NCBI GenBank assembly: GCA_027624675.1
Contig: JAQBTZ010000006.1
Span: 1-14,838, forward strand
Reading direction: 5' to 3'
Length of the DNA stretch: 14,838 bases
DNA from: a bacterium
GTDB lineage: Bacteria > Patescibacteriota > WWE3 > 2-01-FULL-39-13 > JAQBTZ01
The translations under genes and the position numbers were made by a program. The notes beneath the pieces are model-generated. The model searched no databases. It saw only the letters and a program-made list of their open reading frames with translations, and was not told the DNA's origin. Below, one piece after another: positions 6,478-13,790 of the stretch (positions are counted from its first letter, which is position 1; each line of letters opens with the position of its first letter).

Positions 6478-7020
6478 ATGTCCTTGCCCAATAATATTAA
6501 TCTAGCTCCTGCCACGCAGTTTTCTAAATCTAATCTATTAGATAAGCTTTATATATGGGGATCTTCTGCAGGAAAAATCCTAATTATTGTAACTAATTTC
6601 ATTATTATTAGTGTATGGTTATATAGATGGGATTTAGATAGAAGAATATACAATCTTGCTACATCAATTGAAGAAAAACAGCTTGCAATTACATCTATAA
6701 GCAAAAAAGAAGAATCTATCAGAAAAATCCAGAACAAACTTAACATTATTAGAGAAATTGAATCCAGTAAAGCATATTACTCAAGGTTCCTTGAAAATTT
6801 TAACAAAACATTATCCAAAGATATTGAGGTTGATAGAGTAACCTTTCCTTCTGTTAAAATTATTAATATTTCAGCCTCAGCTAAGGATGGTACGGCTTTT
6901 GGGTTATATATAGCAGAGCTGATCAAAACCGATTCAATTGAAGATGTCACACTGTTTGGAAGCTCATTAATATCTGAAACAGGTCAATACTCTTTTGTAA
7001 TAGAGATTAAGTACAAATGA
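6478..7020 (+). CDS. PilN-like type IV pilus assembly protein
   Basis: The product has 180 residues: a short cytoplasmic tail containing NNINLAP (residues 5-11, matching the INLLP-type motif with which PilN binds PilM), one membrane helix (about 31-49), a charged coiled-coil stretch (about 52-95), and a compact alpha/beta domain ending YSFVIEIKYK. This is the PilN layout at the usual length. PilN and PilO form an inner-membrane heterodimer linking the cytoplasmic PilM/ATPase machinery to the growing pilus. The next gene is PilO-like and overlaps by ATGA, which strongly supports the pairing. No Shine-Dalgarno precedes the ATG. No pilM lies in the window; rpsT is just upstream, so the block is either detached from pilM or served by a copy elsewhere. 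Similarity is at domain level, so I give no gene symbol. Confidence 0.75.
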   Translation: MSLPNNINLAPATQFSKSNLLDKLYIWGSSAGKILIIVTNFIIISVWLYRWDLDRRIYNLATSIEEKQLAITSISKKEESIRKIQNKLNIIREIESSKAYYSRFLENFNKTLSKDIEVDRVTFPSVKIINISASAKDGTAFGLYIAELIKTDSIEDVTLFGSSLISETGQYSFVIEIKYK

Positions 7021-7631
7021 AAAAATTAAATTTTACTAAACAATTTGCTACAGTTAATCCACGATATATATCCTATTCATATTTTGGTGTAAGCGTGGTA
7101 GTTTGCTCAATCTTTTTATTCTTTTTTATACGCCCTACATTAATTGAGGCTGGCAGGTTAGTAAAAACAATTGAAAAAGGAGAAATAGTTGATAAACAAT
7201 TAACTACTAAACTTGAAAACCTTGCCAAAGCAGAAGCTACAATAAATGAACATAAAGAGCTTATCCCTCTAATTGATTTAGCTCTACCAGATATTGTAGA
7301 TTCACCAAATTTTGTAGATTATATAACTGATATTGCTCTAAAACAAAACATAAATGTTAATACCATTAACTCTACAAATATAGAAAGTTCTACAACAGGT
7401 ACCTCCCAAACTATCAACTTTACTATCAACTTTTCAGGTGACTACTTGGCAATTTCAAAATTTCTAAGCAATATCGAAAATAATATACAAATGCTTACTA
7501 TTGAAAATGTTTCAATTAGCAAAAGTTCTGACCAATTTAATGGCTCTTTATCTATTAGCACATATGGATATAAATTTAATCCAGATAGTATTCAAACAGA
7601 AATCGTACCACTTATAGGAGAACAAAAATGA
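7017..7631 (+). CDS. PilO-like type IV pilus assembly protein
   Basis: The product has 204 residues with one membrane helix (about 20-39), a charged coiled-coil (about 45-80), and a ferredoxin-like domain. The stretch INFSGDYLAISKFLSNIENN followed by MLTIENVSI matches the pattern of PilO, where a G-x-Y-xx-hydrophobic helix packs against a beta strand. PilO pairs with PilN in the inner-membrane alignment complex of type IV pili. The ATG lies within the stop of the pilN-like gene (ATGA, 7017-7020) with no Shine-Dalgarno, so translation is probably coupled. The end overlaps the next small gene in the same way. The family call follows from architecture and position; a type II secretion GspM-like relative is an alternative. 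Confidence 0.75.
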   Translation: MKKLNFTKQFATVNPRYISYSYFGVSVVVCSIFLFFFIRPTLIEAGRLVKTIEKGEIVDKQLTTKLENLAKAEATINEHKELIPLIDLALPDIVDSPNFVDYITDIALKQNINVNTINSTNIESSTTGTSQTINFTINFSGDYLAISKFLSNIENNIQMLTIENVSISKSSDQFNGSLSISTYGYKFNPDSIQTEIVPLIGEQK

Positions 7632-7816
7632 CAAAATCAGCACTTTTAGCTCTATACTTATCATTATTCTCTATTGCTATATGGGTTATTTTTGACTTAT
7701 ACCAAAACTACACAAAGGTAGAAATACCACAAGAGATAGAAAAAGTTGCAACACCAATATCAGATTCAATAGATGTTGAGATGTTACAATTACTAAAAGA
7801 AAGATCAAAACTATGA
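7628..7816 (+). CDS. Small single-pass membrane protein in the pilus operon
   Basis: The 62-residue product has one N-terminal hydrophobic segment (about 5-25), then an acidic soluble tail with a probable short helix near the C-terminus (VEMLQLLKERSKL). I do not recognise a family. Placed directly after PilN/PilO-like genes, where many bacteria have PilP, it may be a small accessory or a reduced PilP-like anchor, but no PilP domain is visible. Translation starts within an ATGA overlap (7628-7631) and has a good Shine-Dalgarno (TAGGAG, 7616-7621); a second ATGA overlap (7813-7816) ties it to the next gene. Confidence 0.65.
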   Translation: MTKSALLALYLSLFSIAIWVIFDLYQNYTKVEIPQEIEKVATPISDSIDVEMLQLLKERSKL

Positions 7817-8055
7817 ACTCTTACCAAGCTAAAAAAGGTTTTTTAACATTCTTAGCCTTAACTATAACTATAGTTACAATGTCTATATTTGTTAATTTCA
7901 TTTTTACCCAAAACACTCAATCAGAAATAAAAGCTACAGGCTCGATTATTACATTTCTACCAGAAAGTGATCTACTTATAATTGTTGGTATTCCAATGCT
8001 ATTAATAGGGATAATTATTACAGCAATAAAAAGATCTAGACACAAATATCTATAA
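7813..8055 (+). CDS. Small two-helix membrane protein, last gene of the pilus operon
   Basis: The 80-residue product has two hydrophobic segments (about 11-32 and 54-72), joined by a mostly polar stretch and ending in a basic tail (IKRSRHKYL). By the positive-inside rule both termini are likely cytoplasmic, with the connecting segment outside. No family is recognised. It begins in an ATGA overlap and so shares the operon and probably the translation rhythm of the PilN/PilO-like genes. Its stop is only 3 bases from the stop of the convergent sortase gene, leaving no room for a terminator between them. Confidence 0.65.
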   Translation: MNSYQAKKGFLTFLALTITIVTMSIFVNFIFTQNTQSEIKATGSIITFLPESDLLIIVGIPMLLIGIIITAIKRSRHKYL

Positions 8056-8058
8056 CTG

Positions 8059-8883
8059 TTACCTCATTAACTCTGCAGATACAACCAATCTTTCATTTGT
8101 TGTTCCGGGAGGAAAACAGGTCATAAGTGTCATTGTAGGCTTTCCAATTGAAAACGGGTTAGGCGGGTTTAAAGGGTCAAGTTTATTTGGCTCAATGATT
8201 TTCTTAAAATTAACTTTATATATTAACTCCTCACCATTGTAATTTACAAAAAATTTATCCCCGGGGCTTAGGTCATCTAGTTTAGAAAACACCTTTTTAG
8301 GATCTGTTGGGTCATAAAATGCAGGTAATGCAGAGTGTCCAAAAACAAAGCTATCACTTCGACCACTACATATTTCCCCTGGTAAACAACTACCCTTATA
8401 ATGACCTAACGCCTTATCAGGACTTAAATTTGTAGAGTTTGTATCTATAACAAAATCTTCTATACCAAGCTTTGGTACTGTAATAGTAAATTGAGGAGGG
8501 AAATACTGATTACTATCAGTATTATTTTCACTGCGAACTATCAATTCTGAAAATTCAAATTCCTCTGATCCTGTTAAAACCTGTGTAGCAGAATCAAATG
8601 CCAATACATCTGTTGCTAATGGTTTAATAAAATCCTTAGTCACCTGACCTGATAAACTTGGAATAATAATCTGAGTAGCTATTATAATTAAACCACTCAT
8701 CAAAAAAATAAATGGAAGCCCAACATTCCACACAATCTTAAAAAGGATAAATAAAACTGCAAAATCAACTCTAGGAATACTAATCTCTTTTTTTAGTTTT
8801 GGTTTTATTTCAGTTACAATAAATTCACTACTGGCTTTTTTATAATGCTTTGGTTCAAAAATAATTTTTTGAGCTTTATACAT
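8059..8883 (-). CDS. Sortase family transpeptidase
   Basis: The product has 274 residues. A basic N-terminal cytoplasmic region of about 40 residues precedes hydrophobic segments (about 41-75) that anchor the protein; the C-terminal half is a sortase beta-barrel. The catalytic triad is visible: His183 in FVFGHSALP, Cys256 in TLMTCFPPG, and Arg265 in NERLVVSAEL. The LMTC motif and the following NERLVV are typical of class D/E-like sortases. Sortases cut a C-terminal sorting motif and join the protein to the cell wall or to pilin subunits. No protein in the window carries an obvious sorting signal, so the substrates lie elsewhere. Extra cysteines (166, 172) may form a disulfide. The ATG overlaps the end of holA by 8 bases; it is the last gene of the six-gene minus-strand string. 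Confidence 0.9.
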   Translation of the reverse strand: MYKAQKIIFEPKHYKKASSEFIVTEIKPKLKKEISIPRVDFAVLFILFKIVWNVGLPFIFLMSGLIIIATQIIIPSLSGQVTKDFIKPLATDVLAFDSATQVLTGSEEFEFSELIVRSENNTDSNQYFPPQFTITVPKLGIEDFVIDTNSTNLSPDKALGHYKGSCLPGEICSGRSDSFVFGHSALPAFYDPTDPKKVFSKLDDLSPGDKFFVNYNGEELIYKVNFKKIIEPNKLDPLNPPNPFSIGKPTMTLMTCFPPGTTNERLVVSAELMR

Positions 8884-9580
8884 ATTGGGCAGGACTTAAA
8901 TTACCATTAACAACCTTTAAGATAAGATTTAAAACTAAGATCTCATTATCTATAGAGGTGGTCTTTAACTTTAGATCAGTTGTATAGATCTCTTCTATAA
9001 TATTAACACATTCATTGTTTGAAAAGTTATTTATGGCAGAACTTAATCTTTGCTTAACGAAAGGGTTTATTGACCTATATGTTTCAGAATTAAACTTTGC
9101 ATGCAATATATTTTTAAACTGATAAAAAAGCATTGAGTTTATATAAATTGGATCATTTTTCTCGTTAATTAATTTGTAATAATTTTTAATAGAAAGCTGT
9201 GATTGCTTTCTAGAGATCGCATCAAGTAATGAAAATACCTTTTCTTTTTCATCTAATACAAACTGCTGGACCTGACCAAAGTATTTGAAAAGTTTAGAAT
9301 TTTTTGGAAGATTTTCGGACAACATAACCACCAAATCTTTTGATATATCTTCAGCAATTAATTTCAAAATGTCATCAGTAATCTCCGTTTTCTTACTCAC
9401 CCTCCAAACTAAAAGCTCATCAGTACCAAACATGCTGTAACTTTGTAGGTAAAGATTGATTTCATCTGTTGTTATCACTCCAGATATTTCGTATATTTGT
9501 TCTTTAGGATATTTTTCCTTTATCTCTAACAGTCTTGAAACTATTTTAGTACCATCAGTTCCATACAGTAAAGTTCTCAT
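8876..9580 (-). CDS. holA: Probable DNA polymerase III delta subunit (clamp loader), short form
   Basis: The product has 234 residues, against about 330-350 for most HolA proteins. It opens MRTLLYGTDGTKI, the family's nucleotide-fold start, and continues with SMFGTDELLVWRVSKK and LPKNSKLFKYF, which resemble the delta pattern before the helical collar. The segment SLLDAISRKQSQLS through NSMLFYQFKNILHAK and the closing DLKLKTTSIDNEILVLNLIL match the C-terminal collar domain (D-x-x-x-K, then helix). HolA opens the beta clamp during loading on DNA. The shortening lies mainly in the N-terminal and linker regions. Position is operonic: ATG within an ATGA overlap with the LCP gene (9577-9580) and an 8-base overlap with the sortase. 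The fold-level match is good but divergent, so some doubt remains. Confidence 0.7.
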   Translation of the reverse strand: MRTLLYGTDGTKIVSRLLEIKEKYPKEQIYEISGVITTDEINLYLQSYSMFGTDELLVWRVSKKTEITDDILKLIAEDISKDLVVMLSENLPKNSKLFKYFGQVQQFVLDEKEKVFSLLDAISRKQSQLSIKNYYKLINEKNDPIYINSMLFYQFKNILHAKFNSETYRSINPFVKQRLSSAINNFSNNECVNIIEEIYTTDLKLKTTSIDNEILVLNLILKVVNGNLSPAQYV

Positions 9581-10905
9581 TGAGTAATAACTGACTTATT
9601 AAAAATTGATTTTATAAAATTAGATATTGCATTATAATTTTGATCTTTTGGGATAAGTACAAACGCATAACCATACTCTTCCCCACCGTATAATGACTCC
9701 AAGACCCCACCGGTACTTGCGTCATCAGTAATACTGAGCACGAAAGAGCCGCTGTTAGTTAAAGATGATAACATCCCATACATAGCCTGCGCATCAGAAA
9801 AACCAATGTCTGTTTCTACATTTTTCTGGTAATTATCAAAAAGGTTTTTTAGCTTAATTGGATTTGAAAAAGTTGAAAAACTTAATACCTTGTTCTTAGT
9901 TGCATCAATAACAAGCTGTTGTCTTTTTGCCCTAGCAAAATCACTACCCTCTTCTCCATACGCATGTCTTGATCTTGCAAATTTAAGTGCTGTTAAGCCA
10001 TCAAATTTTTGTAGACCTTGTGCAAAGTGTAAAGACTCGTACCTACAAGGGAAATTGACATCATCAATCTTTAGTTCATATTTTATATCATTATATGTAA
10101 AATAGTTTTCATCTTTCTCAACCTTAAGGTTTATATACTCTGCAAATGATTTAGACTTTGTATCCACAAGGTTGTCATATTCTTTCTGAATAGCATTTTT
10201 TATCGTATCAAAGGCTTCGTCCAATGCATTTTTATCATCGAACAAAACACAGGTTTGGTCTTCTGTACAAACTTTTTGTTCATTTAATAGTTCAAAAATC
10301 TTATCTGCCTCCTTTTGTTCTAAACCACAAAGTTCGTTTTCTTTACCTTCAATCGGGTAAGCATAATCATCAAATGAGTTTTCGACATAAATTTCTATCC
10401 CCCCAAGCGTGTCTATTGCTTCTATAAACCCTCCAAAAGAAACTGCAACATGATACTGAATCTTTTGATCTGTTAAGTTTTCAACAACAGTAATTAACTT
10501 TTCTGCTCCAAGTGTTGCATAAACAGCATTTATCTTTCCTGTATAACCCACACCTTTTCCTCCAAAGCTATTATCAATCCAGATATCTCTTGGAAATGAT
10601 ACTAATGAATAAGATTTATCGTCAGGATTAATTGAAGCTAAAATTAAAGTGTCAGTCAGTTTTCCATTTTCCACATTATTTTCAGAAACCCTCTTATCAA
10701 CACCTATTATTAATATATTAACCCGACCGTCATTAGCAGTTTTTAAGTTTTGTTTACCACCTACAGTATCTACAACTTGTGAAAACACCTCAGTTTGACC
10801 TGAAAAAATTTTGACTATAAAAACAACAAGAAATACAATAATCAAACCACTACCAAAATATATATATAGTGATTTTTTCTTACTTTTAATAAGATTATTT
10901 AACAT
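9577..10905 (-). CDS. LytR-CpsA-Psr (LCP) family cell-wall glycopolymer ligase with a large insertion
   Basis: The product has 442 residues: a short basic tail, one membrane helix (about 13-34), then an extracellular LCP domain. LCP enzymes transfer glycopolymers from lipid carriers to peptidoglycan. Conserved elements are visible: NILIIGVDKR (63-72), D85 in LTDTLILASIN, the SFPRD motif with R106 and D107, GKINAVY (123-129), GGIEIYVENSFDDYAYP, then GLTALKFARSRH with R311 and R313, and DFARAKRQQ (322-330). Between residues about 185 and 291, where most LCP proteins have a short loop, there is an insertion of roughly 100 residues with four cysteines (193, 213, 219, 287). A C-terminal extension follows the LCP core. 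The ATG lies 3 bases after the TIM stop, and the end overlaps holA by ATGA. Confidence 0.9.
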   Translation of the reverse strand: MLNNLIKSKKKSLYIYFGSGLIIVFLVVFIVKIFSGQTEVFSQVVDTVGGKQNLKTANDGRVNILIIGVDKRVSENNVENGKLTDTLILASINPDDKSYSLVSFPRDIWIDNSFGGKGVGYTGKINAVYATLGAEKLITVVENLTDQKIQYHVAVSFGGFIEAIDTLGGIEIYVENSFDDYAYPIEGKENELCGLEQKEADKIFELLNEQKVCTEDQTCVLFDDKNALDEAFDTIKNAIQKEYDNLVDTKSKSFAEYINLKVEKDENYFTYNDIKYELKIDDVNFPCRYESLHFAQGLQKFDGLTALKFARSRHAYGEEGSDFARAKRQQLVIDATKNKVLSFSTFSNPIKLKNLFDNYQKNVETDIGFSDAQAMYGMLSSLTNSGSFVLSITDDASTGGVLESLYGGEEYGYAFVLIPKDQNYNAISNFIKSIFNKSVITQ

Positions 10906-10908
10906 TAA

Positions 10909-11577
10909 CTACGTTACCTTTCTATATAATTCTAAAAATCTGTTACTATCTAAACTAGCTGTACCTACTAAAAACCCATTAATACCTTTTACGTCACATA
11001 ATCTAGTGATATTTTCCTCATCAACACTGCCCCCATAAACAAGACAACAGTCTCCAACTATATCCTTAACTTTAGAAAAAGTTGCCTCAATATCTTTGTT
11101 TTCATATGCATTAGGGTTTAATCCAGTTGTGTTTATCGAATCAATAGGCTCGTACGATAAATAATAATCATTTTTCAAGGTCTCAATCTGTCTTACCTCA
11201 TCAAGATCAGAAAAACAAATTATTGGAATTATACCAACTGCCTCAAGTTCTTTTATCTGATTATTTACAACCTGACTTGATTCTGCAAAATATTTTCTTC
11301 TTTCAGAATGACCGACAATACAATATGTTGCACCTAAATCCTTTAACTGTAGCGCACCTACAGCACCTGTATAAGCTCCTTTTGGGAAAGGTGATACTGT
11401 TTGTCCTGCAACCTGCACATCTACCCCTAACTCTTTTACCAAATCTATATGTGCAAAGCTAGGGGCAATAACCACCTGACATACTTCATTTGTATTAAAA
11501 CTATTACTGGCAAAGTAGTCTTTTATCTCTAACTTATTCTTATTTTGTTTAAAGTTTGCTATCAGCAATTTTTTCAT
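10909..11577 (-). CDS. tpiA: Triose-phosphate isomerase, short divergent form
   Basis: The enzyme interconverts dihydroxyacetone phosphate and glyceraldehyde 3-phosphate. Catalytic residues are in place: Lys10 in NFKQNK, His90 in VGHSERR, and Glu143 in SYEP. The phosphate-binding ends are present as YGGSV and LVGTASL (usual VGGASL). At 222 residues it is shorter than most bacterial TIMs (about 250) and closer to archaeal size. The usual NWKMN opening is NFKQN, and the catalytic-loop hinge, normally YEPVWAIGTG, reads YEPIDSINTTG, replacing the hinge tryptophan. The start matches the family beta-1 strand, so the 29-base overlap with the upstream AOR-like gene appears real. The stop is TAG, 3 bases before the LCP start. 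The unusual loop could alter kinetics, but nothing suggests loss of function. Confidence 0.92.
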   Translation of the reverse strand: MKKLLIANFKQNKNKLEIKDYFASNSFNTNEVCQVVIAPSFAHIDLVKELGVDVQVAGQTVSPFPKGAYTGAVGALQLKDLGATYCIVGHSERRKYFAESSQVVNNQIKELEAVGIIPIICFSDLDEVRQIETLKNDYYLSYEPIDSINTTGLNPNAYENKDIEATFSKVKDIVGDCCLVYGGSVDEENITRLCDVKGINGFLVGTASLDSNRFLELYRKVT

Positions 11578-12412
11578 AAATATTCTCCCTTACTTCTTTA
11601 ATTTTTCCTTCTACAAATTCTAAATGCTCGTGAGTATATGAATATCCTAACACCGATAAGCATCTATACACAGTTGCAATATCCGTATATATTTTATCTG
11701 CAAATGAGCAACTTACCAAGCAATGTGAAAGGTAAGAAGATGTTCCTATCTCACCTTTGTTTGAAAATTCACACCCAACAGGGCACCCAGAACAAGATGA
11801 AAATGTCGATGGTGTAACATCTATCTTATCTATCATCTCCATCAAATCTTCGTATGCTTCATCATAACCATTTCTATCAAAAATTTCTACCGAAGAATCC
11901 CCAATAATATGTATATTTTCGATACCCTTTTCAACAAATTTTCTATAAACCAAATTTCCTGATACAGAAAAATAATCATCAATTGTAATCTTGTCTTCTC
12001 CAACATTTAAAGTTGTTGACTCTGGATGTAAAGAAAAATCTGTCTCTTCGCCTCCTACTAAGTATTCATCTAAAGATATATTAATATTAACCTTCTGCTT
12101 CGAATGTCCTAGAAACACAACAGCATCTACTCCTGCAAATTTTAACGAGGTAGCAAGCTTTCCCCCAATGTAATACTCTTTAACGGTATCATTATGTAAA
12201 AAACATATCGCAGTTTTTGAAATATAAGGATAAATCCCACTAAACGGACCAATTGCCAAAATCAATGGATCACGCTCAAAATTATCTTCTAAAATTTTAT
12301 ATGCTAACCCCACTCCTCCAATGTAAGAAAAGTAATCAAGATGGTTTTTTTTAGAAACCTCCAACCTCTCTAAGTCTACGTATACAACTGTTAATGCCTC
12401 TTTATTTATCAT
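11549..12412 (-). CDS. Shortened AOR-like (aldehyde:ferredoxin oxidoreductase family) protein
   Basis: The 287-residue protein resembles the tungsten-pterin AOR family, whose members have about 600 residues. Residues 1-115 follow the AOR N-domain: GGVGLAYKIL (32-41), PLILAIGPFSG (49-59), and YIGGKLATSLKFAGVDAVVF (81-100). A mid-region of about 80 residues shows no clear match. Residues 207-214 (C-SG-C-PVG-C) carry the CxxCxxxC motif for three ligands of the [4Fe-4S] cluster. The protein ends soon after, lacking the C-terminal domain that holds the fourth Cys. The expected pterin-binding Arg is replaced by Lys66, and the DxxGLD-type motif appears as SVLGYS, with both acids lost. C231, C235 or C251 might complete a cluster. 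The start overlaps the ferredoxin gene by 11 bases, suggesting a complex. A redox or scaffold role is possible; aldehyde oxidation is doubtful. Confidence 0.7.
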   Translation of the reverse strand: MINKEALTVVYVDLERLEVSKKNHLDYFSYIGGVGLAYKILEDNFERDPLILAIGPFSGIYPYISKTAICFLHNDTVKEYYIGGKLATSLKFAGVDAVVFLGHSKQKVNINISLDEYLVGGEETDFSLHPESTTLNVGEDKITIDDYFSVSGNLVYRKFVEKGIENIHIIGDSSVEIFDRNGYDEAYEDLMEMIDKIDVTPSTFSSCSGCPVGCEFSNKGEIGTSSYLSHCLVSCSFADKIYTDIATVYRCLSVLGYSYTHEHLEFVEGKIKEVRENIYEKIADSKL

Positions 12413-12638
12413 CTTGTTCGATTGAAAACACCCCTGTTGGGCAAATATTTACGATTTTATCACTATTAATATGGACTCCTGGGTCAATTGAAACCTTATA
12501 ACCTTTACCAACTCTTTTTACATCAATTGGACTTTTATTAATTGATAACTTGTTATTAACCAGTATGGATGATAATAGAACGCAAAGATCACACCCAATA
12601 CAAGCTTTTTCATTTGTAACTTTAAGTATTTTATTCAT
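12402..12638 (-). CDS. [4Fe-4S] ferredoxin
   Basis: The 78-residue protein has one complete cluster motif: Cys13, Cys16 and Cys19 (CIGCDLC) plus Cys66 in ICPTG, the single-cluster [4Fe-4S] ferredoxin pattern. The middle region (about 22-60) is a mixed strand stretch longer than in minimal ferredoxins and without a second cluster motif. It is probably a one-electron carrier in the cytoplasm. It is the first gene of the six-gene string and overlaps the AOR-like gene by 11 bases; AOR enzymes use ferredoxin as electron acceptor, so this is the natural partner. A perfect TATAAT lies 12 bases before the ATG, giving a very short leader. There is no Shine-Dalgarno. Confidence 0.88.
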   Translation of the reverse strand: MNKILKVTNEKACIGCDLCVLLSSILVNNKLSINKSPIDVKRVGKGYKVSIDPGVHINSDKIVNICPTGVFSIEQDDK

Positions 12639-12650
12639 TCAATAGGTATT

Positions 12651-12656
12651 ATTATA
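12651..12656 (-). promoter_or_regulatory. -10 element of the ferredoxin-AOR-tpiA-LCP-holA-sortase string
   Basis: A perfect TATAAT on the minus strand lies 12 bases before the ferredoxin ATG; the start would be about 5 bases before the ATG. The -35 is weak (TTCTCT at 17 bp). The site is part of the palindrome ATTATATAAT (12651-12660), which also presents TATAAT on the plus strand. Confidence 0.5.
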
Positions 12657-12696
12657 TAATAAACCAAACCTAAAGAGAACTTTGAGTAAGATTAAG

Positions 12697-13779
12697 TTAA
12701 TTACTTCCAAGTATAACTGCCATCTCGGCTAAACGACTTGAGTAACCCCATTCATTATCGTACCATGCAACAACTTTAACTAAATTTCCTCCCACAACTT
12801 TTGTATACTCTAAGTCTACAATTGCAGAATAATACGTTCCAATAACATCAGTCGAAACAATTGATTCATTTGAAGCTAACAAAACATTCTTCAATAGTGG
12901 ATGCGCCATTGCCTTAACAAAGGCATTATTAACCTCTTCAACAGTTACATTTTTTTTAGTTACAAAAGTAATATCAGAAACTGAGCCAGTGGGAACCGGA
13001 ACCCGAAATGCAATCCCATCAAACTTTTCATTTAGATGCGGTATTACTTTAGTTGTAGAAATTGCAGCACCAGTTGAAGATGGGATAATATTAATACCAG
13101 CTGCCCTTGTAAGTCTTATTTTTTTGTTAGGCCCATCTACAAGATTTTGAGAAGAAGTGTATCCATGTATTGTCGACATTAAGGCCTTTTCAACACCAAA
13201 AGCAGACTCCATAACTTGCATAACTGGAGAAACACAGTTTGTAGTACAAGATGCATTAGAAACTATTAAAGGTTTTTTCTCAGATTCAACCATTAATGCA
13301 GTTTTTTCAGTTCCAAACACCTGTATAGAGTTATTTTCATCTTCATCACCTTTAGCAGGAGCTGATATTACTACCCTCTTAGCTCCAGCTGTAATATGCT
13401 TTTGCGAGTCTGTATAATTTGTAAAAAAACCAGTAGACTCAATTACTACATCAACCTCTAACTTTTTCCATGGCAAATTGACAGGATCTTTTTCAGCAAA
13501 TACTGGTATCACCTTACCATTAAACTTTATTCCCCCAACACTTTTATCTTCAGAGCTTTTTCCCTCTATATGTGAGTCTGATCTTCCATAAACACTATCG
13601 TACTTTAATAAATAGGCTAAAGTAGCTGGGTCAGTTAAATCGTTTATTGCCACAACCTCAACATCAGCATTTGCTAGTACAGGTGAAATTAAACAACCAT
13701 GGTTTGGGGTGTTTGTTAATATCTTAAAAGTAGCTCTACCAATACGTCCAAATCCGTTAATAGCAACTTTTATAGGCAT
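12697..13779 (-). CDS. gapA: Glyceraldehyde-3-phosphate dehydrogenase
   Basis: The product has 360 residues, about 25 more than the usual 335. It oxidises glyceraldehyde 3-phosphate to 1,3-bisphosphoglycerate with NAD. The Rossmann start INGFGRIGR (8-15) and AINDLTD (45-50) are present; the Asp in place favours NAD over NADP. Catalytic Cys178 sits in SNASCTTNC, and His205 in STIHGYT. The C-terminal signature is VVAWYDNEWGYSSR (337-349). Extra length comes from an insertion after helix 1 (about 23-40, NTPNHGCLISPVLANADV) and from the region around 66-84. The ATG lies 11 bases after the TAG of the thioredoxin gene, so the two are probably co-transcribed. TIM lies two genes further on, so neighbouring glycolytic steps are clustered, though on separate transcription units. 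Confidence 0.97.
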   Translation of the reverse strand: MPIKVAINGFGRIGRATFKILTNTPNHGCLISPVLANADVEVVAINDLTDPATLAYLLKYDSVYGRSDSHIEGKSSEDKSVGGIKFNGKVIPVFAEKDPVNLPWKKLEVDVVIESTGFFTNYTDSQKHITAGAKRVVISAPAKGDEDENNSIQVFGTEKTALMVESEKKPLIVSNASCTTNCVSPVMQVMESAFGVEKALMSTIHGYTSSQNLVDGPNKKIRLTRAAGINIIPSSTGAAISTTKVIPHLNEKFDGIAFRVPVPTGSVSDITFVTKKNVTVEEVNNAFVKAMAHPLLKNVLLASNESIVSTDVIGTYYSAIVDLEYTKVVGGNLVKVVAWYDNEWGYSSRLAEMAVILGSN

Positions 13780-13790
13780 AATTATATTTT

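Noticed and set aside
9890..10427. Plus-strand frames opposite the LCP gene
   Set aside because: They lie entirely antisense to a well-supported gene and their products look like low-complexity shadow translations with no family features.
11549..12412. Active glyceraldehyde-3-phosphate:ferredoxin oxidoreductase next to TIM
   Set aside because: The context is tempting, but the C-terminal domain and expected pterin-binding residues are missing, so catalysis cannot be claimed.
12651..12660. Palindrome ATTATATAAT as an operator or bidirectional promoter
   Set aside because: It is simply two overlapping TATAAT-like hexamers in AT-rich DNA; only the minus-strand one has a gene placed to use it.
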